In this document: piece after piece, positions 44,031 through 53,396 of the stretch
How the letters are laid out: each line of letters begins with the position of its first letter
How positions within the stretch are numbered: the stretch's first letter is position 1
DNA from: Cytophagales bacterium
GTDB taxonomy: Bacteria > Bacteroidota > Bacteroidia > Cytophagales > Cyclobacteriaceae
Reading direction: 5' to 3'
DNA length: 64,000 nt
NCBI GenBank assembly: GCA_022360015.1
Contig: JAKSDQ010000003.1
Span: 124,001-188,000 of the forward strand
Made by a program: the position numbers and the translations under genes
Notes under the pieces: model-generated
Told to the model about the DNA's origin: nothing
Seen by the model: only the letters and a program-made list of their open reading frames with translations
Database searches by the model: none

Positions 44031-46610
44031 ATGGGCACAGATCGAATTGTTAGGGTCACAAAACCGAAAACGAATATTGCCAGGGATAAATGGTTGTGGA
44101 AACTAGCCTGGAAAGATGGAAAAAACAATTGGTTCAGGTTGATACTGTTCATTTTTTCGATCGTGATCGGCATTGCTGCCCTGGTTGCTGTTAATTCTTT
44201 CAATGACAACCTGTTGAAAGATATCGATAATCAGGCAAGAGCCTTTCTGGCGGCTGATGTGGTTTTATATGGCAATGAAAGTTTTGTCGAAGCGGACTCG
44301 CTGTTTTTTGACTTCATGGCCAATGAACAGGCCAACGACGCCAGACTCTCCTCCATGGTCTCATTTCCTCACTCCGGTGACACCCGGTTGGTGCAGGTGG
44401 TTGGCATAAAAGGAAACTATCCGTTTTATGGTACTTTCGAAACCGTCCCGGAAAGTGCCTTGACAAGTTATCGCATGGGAAACCGGGCGCTGGTTGATGA
44501 GAACATCGCGTTGCAATACGAGCTTTCCGTTAATGATACGCTCAAAGTAGGTCAACTAAAACTACCCATTGCAGGGTTTGTGACGAAAATTCCCGGGAAC
44601 ATTAACATCAGCGCTTCCCTGGCCCCTGCGGTTTACATGCCATTGGATAGCCTGGAGAAAACCGGATTAATCCGGGCCGGCAGCAGGGTATACTATCGCA
44701 AATATATCCGGGCCGGAGACCAGCAAAATGAAAAAGACGTGTTAACTTCACTGAGACCTGCTATAAGAAGTTATAATTTAAGCTGGGAGACGGCCGCATT
44801 CAGAAAAGAAAACCTGGGTAATGGGTTTGAAAACATATTCCGGTTTCTTAACCTGCTTGGATTTATGGCACTGATCCTGGGCAGCATTGGCTCCGCAAGT
44901 TCGGTAGTAATTTATCTGAAAGAAAAGCACAAAACCATCGCCATTCTCCGCTGTCTGGGCGTGGCTGCCAGGGAAGCATGGCTGATTTTCTTTATCCAGA
45001 CCATGGCCCTGGGTTTTTTGGGCAGCCTGTTGGGAATTATATTCGGGCATTACCTGCAGATGTATATTCCCTTGATGTTATCCGATTTTATTCCTTTGAG
45101 CCTTCATTTTAACATCTCCTGGAAAGCGGTCTTTCTGGGCATCGTAACAGGTTTGGCCTCTACACTGATTTTTTCATTTCTTCCCTTGAAAAACATCAGG
45201 CATATCTCACCCTTGAATGCCCTGCAAATAGAACCGGAAACGAATTACCGCAAAGTTCCCGGTATGATCGTTATCATAGTTGTGATTTTGGCGGTAACCC
45301 TGACATTGGCCACCATTCAATCCGGATCTTTCATTACGGGCACCGCTTTTATGGCTGGTATTTTGCTTACTTGCCTTGCCATGTACCTGATAGCCAAGCT
45401 TTTGATCCTGATAGTAAAATACCTGTTTATCAGAAGATCAGGTTTTATCTGGAAACAAGGACTTATCAACCTGTTCAGACCCAATAACCAAACCATGGTG
45501 CTGGTCATCGTAATGGGGATGAGTACATTTTTAATCGCTACATTAAACCTCGTTCAAAATAATCTGGTAAAACAGGTCAATATTATTGGCAATCAAAATA
45601 AAACTGACCTGGTATTGTTCGATATCCAACCAGCACAACAAGGTGAGGTAGACAGCCTCATCACAAAGTATGAGCTGACCGTTAATCAGGTTGTGCCTAT
45701 TATCACTTTGAGGTTTGAAAAAATCAGAAACAAAAGGCTCGGAGCTTTGAAAAATGATGAAAGAGGTCCGATTCCGAATTGGCTCCTTTACATGGAACAC
45801 CTGGTGACTTACAGAGATGAGTTACTGCCCGCAGAAAAGATAATCGAAGGACAATTTATCCCGGTAAAGAAGCGTAACACCGACTCTACATTTATCTCGC
45901 TCACAAAGTCAATGGCTGACCGACTGCATGTCGAACTGGGCGATGAGATTGAGTTCAATGTACATGGCCTGTCATTAAAGACCTATGTAGGCAGTATCAG
46001 AAAGTTGGATTGGCAACGCATTCAAAATAATTTTATGTTTGTTTTCCCCAGCGGGGTACTGGAAAAAGCGCCACAGCATTATGCCTACCTGATCAGTTCT
46101 TCCAACAAAAACAGCACAGCCCAATTGCAAAACGAGCTCAATGACCTGATGCCAAATGTATCATCCGTAGATCTGCAGCTAATCCTGGGGACATTAGACA
46201 CAATCATTGACAAAACAGCATTCGTCATCAGGTTTATGGCGTTATTTAGTATCATTACCAGTCTGATCGTTTTAGGGACGACGGTTCTGAATACCAGGCA
46301 GGCAAAAATCCGTGAAAATGTTTTGTTACGTACATTGGGTGCCAGTGAAAAACAAGTCAACGCCATTTTGTTGCTCGAGTATCTGTTTATCGGCCTGTTT
46401 GCCGGGGTCACCGGTATTTTACTGTCCATTTTGTCAAGTTGGGGGCTTACTACCTACTATTTAGACTTGTTGTTTTTTCCGGATGTAAAGCATATCGGCA
46501 TGCTATTGCTGCTCACCACTAGTATAACTGTCATGATTGGATGGTTGCATAACAAATCCATTCTAAATAAATCCCCCATGGCCGTTTTACAGGAGCAAAA
46601 GCAGGCCTGA
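44031..46610 (+). CDS. ABC transporter permease, YbbP/FtsX type
   Basis: A 859-residue inner-membrane protein of the YbbP family. A large periplasmic domain lies between TM1 (about 37-60) and the first FtsX block (about 265-400). A second FtsX block is near 730-855. It should work with an ABC ATPase such as YbbA in export or lipoprotein/lysophospholipid-related functions. No ATPase gene is adjacent, so the partner is encoded elsewhere. Confidence 0.86.
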   Translation: MGTDRIVRVTKPKTNIARDKWLWKLAWKDGKNNWFRLILFIFSIVIGIAALVAVNSFNDNLLKDIDNQARAFLAADVVLYGNESFVEADSLFFDFMANEQANDARLSSMVSFPHSGDTRLVQVVGIKGNYPFYGTFETVPESALTSYRMGNRALVDENIALQYELSVNDTLKVGQLKLPIAGFVTKIPGNINISASLAPAVYMPLDSLEKTGLIRAGSRVYYRKYIRAGDQQNEKDVLTSLRPAIRSYNLSWETAAFRKENLGNGFENIFRFLNLLGFMALILGSIGSASSVVIYLKEKHKTIAILRCLGVAAREAWLIFFIQTMALGFLGSLLGIIFGHYLQMYIPLMLSDFIPLSLHFNISWKAVFLGIVTGLASTLIFSFLPLKNIRHISPLNALQIEPETNYRKVPGMIVIIVVILAVTLTLATIQSGSFITGTAFMAGILLTCLAMYLIAKLLILIVKYLFIRRSGFIWKQGLINLFRPNNQTMVLVIVMGMSTFLIATLNLVQNNLVKQVNIIGNQNKTDLVLFDIQPAQQGEVDSLITKYELTVNQVVPIITLRFEKIRNKRLGALKNDERGPIPNWLLYMEHLVTYRDELLPAEKIIEGQFIPVKKRNTDSTFISLTKSMADRLHVELGDEIEFNVHGLSLKTYVGSIRKLDWQRIQNNFMFVFPSGVLEKAPQHYAYLISSSNKNSTAQLQNELNDLMPNVSSVDLQLILGTLDTIIDKTAFVIRFMALFSIITSLIVLGTTVLNTRQAKIRENVLLRTLGASEKQVNAILLLEYLFIGLFAGVTGILLSILSSWGLTTYYLDLLFFPDVKHIGMLLLLTTSITVMIGWLHNKSILNKSPMAVLQEQKQA

Positions 46611-46737
46611 GTGGGCGTAGTATTCAGTCGTACCACCGGTTGAATATATTTGATAATGTTAATATAATAATTTTATAATCTCAGTAGTTTTCAGATTAAT
46701 TTAGCGAGACGCTAATTTGTCAAAAATCTGCTATTCA

Positions 46738-47712
46738 ATGAAACTACGCATTGCCACCTTTAACCTTGAAAACCTGGACGATAAAGCGGACCAAAACCCT
46801 TCCCTTGAGGAGCGAATAAAAGTTTTGAGACCTCAGCTTGAAAGGTTAAAGGCTGATATTCTATGTTTTCAGGAAGTACATGGTCAGGAAAAAGCAAATG
46901 AAAAAAGACAATTGCTGGCGCTGCAGTCATTGTTGCAAACCACTTCATACGCTACCTACGACCTGGCCCACATCAAAACCGACAGCGACGAAGCCTTTAA
47001 CAAAAGAAACCTGGTTGTAGCCAGCAGGTTTGCGATCACCGAAGTCAACCAATACCATAATGACCTGATTCCCGCTCCTGTTTACAAAAAGGTAACTGCC
47101 GTACCCGGCGATGCCGAAGCCAAACCGGTTCAGTGGGAAAAACCCATTTTATACACAAAAATCTCCGTAAAAGAAGATTTTGATATTCACCTGATCAACC
47201 TTCATCTAAAATCCAGGATCCCTTCAAACATCAGTGGGCAAAAGATCAATAACTTCACATGGAAAAAGATTTATGCCTGGGGTGAAGGTTTTTTTATTTC
47301 ATCTATGAAGCGGGTGGGACAAGCCCTGGAGACCAGGGTACTGGTAGATCAGTTGTTTGATGCCGATGAAAAGGCAAAAATAGTAGTATGCGGTGATTTT
47401 AATGCCCATCCCGGTGAGGTGCCGGTGGAAGCCATACGGGGAAGGGTCGAAAACACAGGTAATCCCGACCTGATACCGAGGGAGATGGTGCCCGCGAAAA
47501 ACACTATTCCGGATTCATCGAGGTATACCTATTTACACCAGGGGCATAAACGGTTGCTGGACCATGTACTCATTTCCAAGGCTTTGATCCCCTACTACCG
47601 GGGCGCTGAAATCCACAACGAATTGCTCCATGACGAAACGATTGCCTTTGCCCTCGATACCAAATTTCCCGAATCAGACCATGCCCCATTTGTGATTGAA
47701 TTTGAGGTTTGA
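46738..47712 (+). CDS. Endonuclease/exonuclease/phosphatase family protein
   Basis: I use the ATG at 46738 (324 residues) because the family begins at MKLRIATFNLENL; the TTG at 46717 is not needed. Metal and catalytic residues are Asn in FNLEN, Glu in CFQEVHG, Asp/Asn in VVCGDFNAHPGEVP and the terminal SDHAPFV. The fold hydrolyses phosphodiesters of nucleic acids, lipids or sugars. No signal peptide is seen. Confidence 0.9.
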   Translation: MKLRIATFNLENLDDKADQNPSLEERIKVLRPQLERLKADILCFQEVHGQEKANEKRQLLALQSLLQTTSYATYDLAHIKTDSDEAFNKRNLVVASRFAITEVNQYHNDLIPAPVYKKVTAVPGDAEAKPVQWEKPILYTKISVKEDFDIHLINLHLKSRIPSNISGQKINNFTWKKIYAWGEGFFISSMKRVGQALETRVLVDQLFDADEKAKIVVCGDFNAHPGEVPVEAIRGRVENTGNPDLIPREMVPAKNTIPDSSRYTYLHQGHKRLLDHVLISKALIPYYRGAEIHNELLHDETIAFALDTKFPESDHAPFVIEFEV

Positions 47713-47788
47713 CGGTCTGAAATGGTTTTGGCCTGGAATTTGTGCTTTGAACGGTAAACCAAGTGTATCAGACCAAACCTCGACCCGC

Positions 47789-48283
47789 ATGAAAAATCTG
47801 TATCTGAAAATTGGACAGCCATCCGCCATACTACTTTTATTTGCTTCCTGTTTCTTTGCCTGTCAGGATATCGACCATATTTTCGGCAGTTTTTCTGACA
47901 GGATCGAAGGCACCTGGGAGTTTGATAGGGTCAGGTTCAGGGAAAGCTGGGCTATTGACGGCGATGAGGTGACTTCAGATTACCGTAATCTTGTATTTAA
48001 CTTTTATGATGATGGTTTTTTAACGCTGGAATATGTGGACGACTCCGGAAACCTGAAAATTGACGAAGGGGAGTGGGATACCGACGTGGACCGTAATTGC
48101 AATGATGATGGGGGAAACTGTGATCGTGACAGGTTTTTTTACCTAACCTTGTATGAGCCGGAAAATGGAATTTTTGATCGTAACAATATATGGGAGATCA
48201 CCTATCTGGGTACCAGAAAATTAAAAGCCCGACAAGATACCGGTGATGGTGTATTCAGATACAAATTAGAGCAGCGGTACTAG
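47789..48283 (+). CDS. Lipocalin-like lipoprotein
   Basis: The ATG at 47789 gives 164 residues. A lipoprotein signal (ILLLFASCFFAC, Cys about 25) precedes a beta-rich domain of lipocalin_5/DUF type: GTWEFDRVRFRE, then VFNFYDDGFLTLEY and WEITYLGTRKLKAR. Such small lipoproteins are common in Bacteroidota and face the periplasm or the surface. The longer frame from 47696 overlaps the previous gene and lacks a credible signal. Confidence 0.75.
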   Translation: MKNLYLKIGQPSAILLLFASCFFACQDIDHIFGSFSDRIEGTWEFDRVRFRESWAIDGDEVTSDYRNLVFNFYDDGFLTLEYVDDSGNLKIDEGEWDTDVDRNCNDDGGNCDRDRFFYLTLYEPENGIFDRNNIWEITYLGTRKLKARQDTGDGVFRYKLEQRY

Positions 48284-48284
48284 T

Positions 48285-48360
48285 ACTACTTTGTCACTTT
48301 CCACCGTTTCATCGTCCATGATTGAACGACAAAGAAGGTAGCCATATATCACAAAGTAGT
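48285..48360. repeat. Short inverted repeat between two genes
   Basis: ACTACTTTGT (48285-48294) and ACAAAGTAGT (48351-48360) are perfect complements 56 bases apart. The first arm begins just after the lipoprotein stop. It may form the base of a larger weak stem. No T-tract follows. Confidence 0.45.
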
Positions 48361-48456
48361 TCTATAAAAAACGAATCGCACCAAGGCCCTGTATTATATA
48401 AAGATATTCAATTGACTCATCTATACGACAGGAGTTTTTTCAAAAGGTACTTCCTT

Positions 48457-50028
48457 TCATGCTATCCCGGCACGATCTTCTCTTTCTTTAGCAGTTGTCT
48501 CAGCGGATCTTATAAATTCGTCCAGTCCATAATGAACAATACTTTGACCTTGATCTTCCAAACCACGATCTATATTTCTTTGTTCCCGAGCCACATTTAA
48601 ACCTGTTATCTTATTGATAAGGTTCCTTCGGTGGGCATCTCCCATGCCCACCAATATATATTTGTCTCGTTTTTTTTCAGCATGCCGAATACGTTCCCAC
48701 ATATAATTTTCACGCCATGAGTCGATACGATGTCTAAAAATTCCATGATTATCATTTGATTGGAATAAGTTTTTCAAATTAGGTTTCTTTAGTGCGTCAT
48801 CTATATGCTCACGGCGTGAGAATACAGATGTCCGTTGACCGTAAGTTCCGAAGTTATCAATATTGTAATTGATCAATGCCTCGATCATAGGTTGTAAAAT
48901 GTCGGTCGATGTTCTCACTGCTTCTAATGCATCTCCAATATTTTCTCCCTCCTCGAGTCTCGTCATCAAAGGATTCCATTCGGTTGCATTTTTATGCCAT
49001 TCTTGCTTTATTTCCCTTTCCGAACCGGAAAGGAAAGGTGTGGGAAGACCGGCAATTACTTTTGTCATTCTTAACATTTCAAAGAAGCAGTTCAACCCGG
49101 CAGGAGCATCCCCTGATAGCAAAGAATGATCTTTTGTGATGTTTTCATATACCAACGATAAACCATATGCATAACGCCTGTAAAAGGTTTCCAGGTGGTG
49201 GTCCGGGGGATTGATCTCACGGGGAAGGGGGGAGACCACGCTACTTAGCTTTTGCTTATTTCTGTCTTTTAAACTTTCTGTAACGCCCGAACGCCTATTG
49301 ACCATTTTAAAAGGAATTTTTTCAATCGACTCATACATGAAGCGCTTGGTTTGCAAAGCCCGCGCCACATCTAACAAAGTGGTATGAGAATGATCTTCCC
49401 CCAATATTGTCAGCTTATTGGGATCTATCCGTATCCAGGGTTTATCTGATCCCAGGTGTGCTGAAAAAAGTGTGCCAATATAATCAATACTCGTATCACC
49501 GAATTGGCGATTTTTGAACCTTTCCAGTTCAGCTTCGTTGAGAAAATGCCTATGTACATTATCTTCTATCAGCTCATTAAGTGCTTGATCGTAACCCGGA
49601 TCTTCCTGGTGCTTCGGCATTTTTTTTACCTCCTGACCTTTTAGGCCAACATAGACACTTCGTTGTATTACCGGCGCATAGGACGACGGATGAAAGGAAG
49701 TTGATCGCGTACTGAAATTAGTAGCTGCTTCTTTCAACTGGTGAGCGGGCTTTGCCCTCCGTTGTAGCGCTTGTACCACATGCCGGGGTTTATGGAGGAA
49801 GTGTTTATCCAGGGTAACAGGTTGGCTGATAGCATATTCATCGGCCATGGCTTGGAGTTGTGCTGACCGGAGGGTTTGGGGGGTATGCCCTGCAAGATCC
49901 TGCAATATGTTCGCTTGAAATGACTCAGAGCGGTTATCTGCTATGGTCGGGATAGGGTTTTGGTTACTCCTGCCGCAGTAAATTGGTTGGGAGGTAATAA
50001 CTGGGTTTTTGGTTATATAGGTATTCAT
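48457..50028 (-). CDS. Putative effector with DUF4157/eCIS-type leader and GEDH...GDAH C-terminal domain
   Basis: I choose the ATG at 50028 (523 residues) since AAGGA lies 7 bases upstream; a TTG at 50160 would add a non-conserved tail. Residues 28-64 (ADNRSESFQANILQDLAGHT to AQLQAMADEY) match the leader seen on proteins linked to DUF4157 peptidases and contractile injection systems. HFLHKPRHVVQALQRRAKP (76-94) is a decayed relic of the DUF4157 zinc motif region, HKPRH instead of HEAWH. PVIQR (119-123) marks the usual junction before the toxin domain. The C-terminal domain has GEDHSH (210-215) and GMGDAH (461-466), recalling TraB/Tiki or EreA-like folds. The effector role is inferred. Confidence 0.62.
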   Translation of the reverse strand: MNTYITKNPVITSQPIYCGRSNQNPIPTIADNRSESFQANILQDLAGHTPQTLRSAQLQAMADEYAISQPVTLDKHFLHKPRHVVQALQRRAKPAHQLKEAATNFSTRSTSFHPSSYAPVIQRSVYVGLKGQEVKKMPKHQEDPGYDQALNELIEDNVHRHFLNEAELERFKNRQFGDTSIDYIGTLFSAHLGSDKPWIRIDPNKLTILGEDHSHTTLLDVARALQTKRFMYESIEKIPFKMVNRRSGVTESLKDRNKQKLSSVVSPLPREINPPDHHLETFYRRYAYGLSLVYENITKDHSLLSGDAPAGLNCFFEMLRMTKVIAGLPTPFLSGSEREIKQEWHKNATEWNPLMTRLEEGENIGDALEAVRTSTDILQPMIEALINYNIDNFGTYGQRTSVFSRREHIDDALKKPNLKNLFQSNDNHGIFRHRIDSWRENYMWERIRHAEKKRDKYILVGMGDAHRRNLINKITGLNVAREQRNIDRGLEDQGQSIVHYGLDEFIRSAETTAKEREDRAGIA

Positions 50029-50451
50029 CGCTTGTCCTTGGATCGTCTTGTCTTCTGCTGACTTTACATGGTCTCTTTGTAATTTAAAAAACTTTAGCCA
50101 GGAGAGGAATTCTTTCGGAGGTTGTCCATCAAATTGTCTATAGATGAACCTGCCGAGCAATTGTAAAGAAGGTTCTTCCCGGGAAAGGGTAAAAAATATC
50201 CTTCACCTTAAAATACTAAAATTATTGCAACAGCACTCATGGAGCAATCACAAAATATTAATTTAACTAATTAAAAATCAAATAGTTATATTTCAAAAGC
50301 TAGTGCTGGTGTCGAGTTAAGCATACAATGGAAAAACCCACACCGGCAACAACAAAATAAAAAATTATCATTTCATGTGATAGTTTGACCATTTTCAAAT
50401 TTATTATATAAAAGTTATGATTATTTTTATGAAACACAAACTACCCTTACT
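50029..50451. other. Divergent intergenic region
   Basis: AT-rich gap between the putative effector and the OmpA-family gene. Both promoters must lie here, but no box of good quality was found. The first 130 bases could encode an N-terminal extension of the effector from TTG, which I do not favour. Confidence 0.45.
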
Positions 50452-51138
50452 ATGGTTAAAAACGGTTTTATTGTTTTGCTGACAATTCTCGTCCAAACCG
50501 CTTATTCCCAAACTTTGGCCCCCACCCTATCGGAAGCCTTATTAAAAGTAAAGGTGACCGACCTCGACGACAACCCCAGCGAAGGAGAGATTATCACATT
50601 CAAAAATAAGCAAACCCAAGATGTGTATGAAGGTATCACCAACGCTCGGGGTTTATTTGAAATTTTGATCCCTAAAGGCCAGACCTACATTGTCAGGTAC
50701 AGAAATTTCGGTTATGACCATCAATATGCCGAACATGAGATACCTGATTACAAGGGAAAACTGGTATCAAAAATAAATATCAAATACCGCCTTCCTTCAA
50801 AAACAGTGCTGGAGAATGTGTTCTTCGAAGAAGATAATGTCACCCTTTCTTCCGGATCATATCAAGCCCTGGACAAATTGGTGGAACTACTGAAGGTCAA
50901 ACAAAGCACCCACATCCGTCTGGCCGCCCACAGCGACAGCAACGGTGACACAAAGGAAAAGCAAAAGTTAACGGTAAAACAGGCTGAAAATGTAAGGAGC
51001 TATTTGGTATCGAAAGGTATAGCGGCAGAGCGGGTAGACATTATCGGGTATGGTGGACAATACCCTATGGCGAGTAATGAAACTGCCCAGGGACGGGCAA
51101 AAAACAGGAGAATTGAAGTGGAGATTGTGAAAAAGTAA
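50452..51138 (+). CDS. OmpA-family outer-membrane protein
   Basis: The 228-residue protein has a signal peptide (about 1-20, ending TAYSQ). A short beta-sandwich (carboxypeptidase-regulatory-like) domain lies at about 30-110. A C-terminal OmpA domain follows, with NVFFEEDNVTL, then RLAAHSDSNGD and the RAKNRRIEVEI end. The OmpA part should bind peptidoglycan, anchoring the protein to the wall. It is a single gene. Confidence 0.87.
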   Translation: MVKNGFIVLLTILVQTAYSQTLAPTLSEALLKVKVTDLDDNPSEGEIITFKNKQTQDVYEGITNARGLFEILIPKGQTYIVRYRNFGYDHQYAEHEIPDYKGKLVSKINIKYRLPSKTVLENVFFEEDNVTLSSGSYQALDKLVELLKVKQSTHIRLAAHSDSNGDTKEKQKLTVKQAENVRSYLVSKGIAAERVDIIGYGGQYPMASNETAQGRAKNRRIEVEIVKK

Positions 51139-51286
51139 AAACACTATCTTTTTTGCCAAATTAAGGTGCTTTTCAAAATGCCTCAGACAAAATTTTCTTT
51201 CAGTTTTAATAAAACTTCAAAAAAAAGTAGGGGAAAAAAATTAACGCTTGTAATAATAATAAATTGCTTGAATGCATATATAAACG

Positions 51287-52177
51287 ATGGAAAGTGGAAG
51301 AAAAAACATCAGATCAGGGTTATTGAGCAAGCGGGAAGAAAAAATTATGCAGTGGATGACACACCTGTCAGTTCCGGCAGGAAGAGGTAAACATAAGGTG
51401 TGGGAGGATTTAGAGAGAATGATCCTTTCCCGTGAGAAGAAGAAGGTGAAGATTTTGCCCATGTGGTCTAAATGGCAGGTAGGCGTAGCAGCTTCCGTCA
51501 TATTGTTAATAGCCATGTACGCTGTGATCCAACAGGTATCTAACAAAATTATAGAAACCTCACGAGGTGAACAGGTGGCTTTTTACCTTCCTGACAGCTC
51601 GAAAGTTACCGTAAATGCCGAATCCAAAATCACATATAATGCACTTTTTTGGGGAAAAAGCCGGAAAATTCAGTTGGAAGGTGAGGCATTCTTTGAGGTA
51701 GAAGAAGGCAAAAAATTTGAGGTAATGTCAAGAAATGGTTCCGTGGAGGTGCTGGGAACAAGCTTCAACATATTTGCCAGGGAAAATAAGTACATTGTCA
51801 ATTGTTTGACTGGTAAGGTAAAAGTGAACAACAAGGATCACAATGACTTCAAGATTTTAACGCCCGGGCTATCTACCCGCATAGAGAATAACCGGTTACA
51901 ACTGATTTCGCGCCTGAAACCTGAGAAAATATCTGCCTGGGCCAGAGGGGAATTTTACTTTGAAATGACGCCATTGGAAGAGGTGATTAAAGAATTGGAA
52001 AGACAATACGACTTAAAGATAAGCGCTGAAAAAGGGATCGATCAACGGTTATATACAGGATTCTTTTACGGTAGAGCTGATTTGGAAAAAAGCCTGGACC
52101 TGGTGTTTTCTCCTATGGGATTAAAATTTGAAATCGTCCAACCTAAAGAAATCAGGGTATTCAGTGAAAATATGTAA
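51287..52177 (+). CDS. FecR family anti-sigma factor
   Basis: The 296-residue protein has one membrane helix (about 62-82) between a cytosolic N-terminal part and a periplasmic FecR domain: GEQVAFYLPDSSKVTVNAESKI, GEAFFEV, VLGTSFNI and NCLTGKVKV. A C-terminal DUF4974 follows (FYFEMTPLEEVIKELERQYDLKI). It should relay a signal from a TonB receptor to an ECF sigma factor. Neither partner is adjacent, and the N-terminal anti-sigma part is short. A strong terminator follows. Confidence 0.88.
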   Translation: MESGRKNIRSGLLSKREEKIMQWMTHLSVPAGRGKHKVWEDLERMILSREKKKVKILPMWSKWQVGVAASVILLIAMYAVIQQVSNKIIETSRGEQVAFYLPDSSKVTVNAESKITYNALFWGKSRKIQLEGEAFFEVEEGKKFEVMSRNGSVEVLGTSFNIFARENKYIVNCLTGKVKVNNKDHNDFKILTPGLSTRIENNRLQLISRLKPEKISAWARGEFYFEMTPLEEVIKELERQYDLKISAEKGIDQRLYTGFFYGRADLEKSLDLVFSPMGLKFEIVQPKEIRVFSENM

Positions 52178-52516
52178 CAAGCATGAATAAATAAAGTGTG
52201 GCTTTATAATAATAAATCTTAACTATTCCTTAACACCTCTCCTCTAGCCGGTAGACGAAATCATAGGCGCGATTCTACCGGCTATTTTTTTCGGCAATTT
52301 CATTAAAAACAACGAACTGGTAGTTGTAATCTTATAGCTTAAAGGGATTATTTTATTAAATCTTGAAAAAATTTAACAAAATGATACAGATGCAAATTTT
52401 TAATATTACATTTGGTTACAATAGTCAACAAAGGATTACCAGGTTTAGACTGAAATTTTAGCCAAAACATCTTTTCTTTCCAAACATGAGTCCTTTCTTA
52501 TTAAAAATTTTAAAAT
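52178..52516. other. Region between fecR and the RRM gene
   Basis: Holds the fecR terminator and the AT-rich leader of the RRM gene. TACATTTG at 52407-52414 fits the Bacteroidota -7 box but has no good -33 element. If used it gives a leader of about 95 bases. Confidence 0.45.
52245..52291 (+). terminator. Rho-independent terminator after fecR
   Basis: TAGCCGGTAGA (52245-52255) and TCTACCGGCTA (52274-52284) form an 11-bp stem with an 18-base loop. It is followed by a seven-T run. Confidence 0.85.
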
Positions 52517-52762
52517 ATGAACATTTTTGTAGCTAATCTTGACTATCAGGTCAAGACTGAAAAATTAAAGGAACTCTTCGAAGCATACGGAGAAGTGGCT
52601 TCTGCTAAAATCATTACAGATTTTGGCACTGGCAAATCGAAAGGATTTGGTTTTGTAGAAATGCCTGACGACGTTGAGGCAAGGTCAGCCATCAATTCAC
52701 TGAATGAACACGAAATCAACGGGCGGGCTATTGTGGTGAAAGAAGCTAAACCCCGTTCTTAG
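52517..52762 (+). CDS. RRM-type RNA-binding protein
   Basis: The 81-residue protein is a single RNA-recognition motif. RNP2 is IFVANL (residues 3-8), RNP1 is KSKGFGFVEM (about 40-49), and the family tail ends in AKPRS. Such small RRM proteins in Bacteroidota and cyanobacteria are often cold-induced and act as RNA chaperones. The gene has its own terminator (52795-52817). Confidence 0.93.
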   Translation: MNIFVANLDYQVKTEKLKELFEAYGEVASAKIITDFGTGKSKGFGFVEMPDDVEARSAINSLNEHEINGRAIVVKEAKPRS

Positions 52763-52794
52763 CATTTTATAATCAAGCACTTTAGAATGTCATT

Positions 52795-52817
52795 AGCAGC
52801 TATTAGCTGCTTTTTTT
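52795..52817 (+). terminator. Terminator after the RRM gene
   Basis: AGCAGCT-ATT-AGCTGCT forms a 7-bp stem followed by TTTTTTT. It overlaps the alternative start region of the phosphoesterase gene and so supports the downstream start of that gene. Confidence 0.8.
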
Positions 52818-52843
52818 ATGATATTCCAACACTTCCGAGCAAC

Positions 52844-53359
52844 ATGAAAATTGGTTTACTTTCAGACACACACGGCTATCTGGATGAAAAAGTTTTTCAA
52901 TATTTCGAACAATGTGATGAAATCTGGCATGCAGGGGATATAGGAACATTGGCACTTTACAACCGGTTATCCGAATTTAAGCCTGTAAGAGCTGTTTACG
53001 GAAATATAGATAATCATGAAATCCGCAATGTTTGCCCCGAATGGCTTCAATTCGATTGCGAAGGCCTGAAAATCTGGATGACACATATTGGCGGTTATCC
53101 CCCCAAATACAACTTACGGGTGCATACCAAGCTCAAGAAACATACCCCGGATATTTTTATTTGTGGTCATTCTCATATATTAAAAGTAATGACCGACCCA
53201 CGTTTGGACAATTTGTTATATTTAAACCCCGGTGCCGCAGGAAAACATGGTTTTCATAAGGTGAAAACGGTGATCAGATTTGAAATCAACGACAAAAAAG
53301 TTGAAAACATGCAGGTGATTGAATTAGGAAAAAGGGCGCAAAAAAAGCAAGGTGACTGA
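52844..53359 (+). CDS. Metallophosphoesterase, YfcE/MJ0936 type
   Basis: I choose the ATG at 52844 (171 residues). The longer frame from 52787 would read through the RRM-gene terminator, and the family starts at MKIGLLSDTHG. Metal motifs are SDTHG, HAGDIG, YGNIDNHE, THIGGYP and CGHSHI, all intact. The fold hydrolyses phosphodiesters; the cellular substrate is unknown. Confidence 0.92.
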   Translation: MKIGLLSDTHGYLDEKVFQYFEQCDEIWHAGDIGTLALYNRLSEFKPVRAVYGNIDNHEIRNVCPEWLQFDCEGLKIWMTHIGGYPPKYNLRVHTKLKKHTPDIFICGHSHILKVMTDPRLDNLLYLNPGAAGKHGFHKVKTVIRFEINDKKVENMQVIELGKRAQKKQGD

Positions 53360-53396
53360 CCTTGCCCATTATATCCATAATCAAATCAGACTCAGA

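Noticed and set aside
46717-46737. Longer start for the endonuclease/phosphatase gene
   Set aside because: The family begins at the ATG at 46738 and TTG is not needed.
47696-47788. Upstream extension of the small lipoprotein
   Set aside because: It overlaps the previous gene and would hide the lipoprotein signal behind 31 polar residues.
48322-48600. 92-codon plus-strand frame
   Set aside because: It overlaps the end of the effector gene on the other strand and lacks any pattern.
48457-50160. Longer effector start from TTG at 50160
   Set aside because: ATG at 50028 has a good ribosome site and the family-like leader begins there.
51166-51390. 74-codon frame before fecR
   Set aside because: It overlaps the start of fecR in another frame and reads as random Lys-rich sequence.
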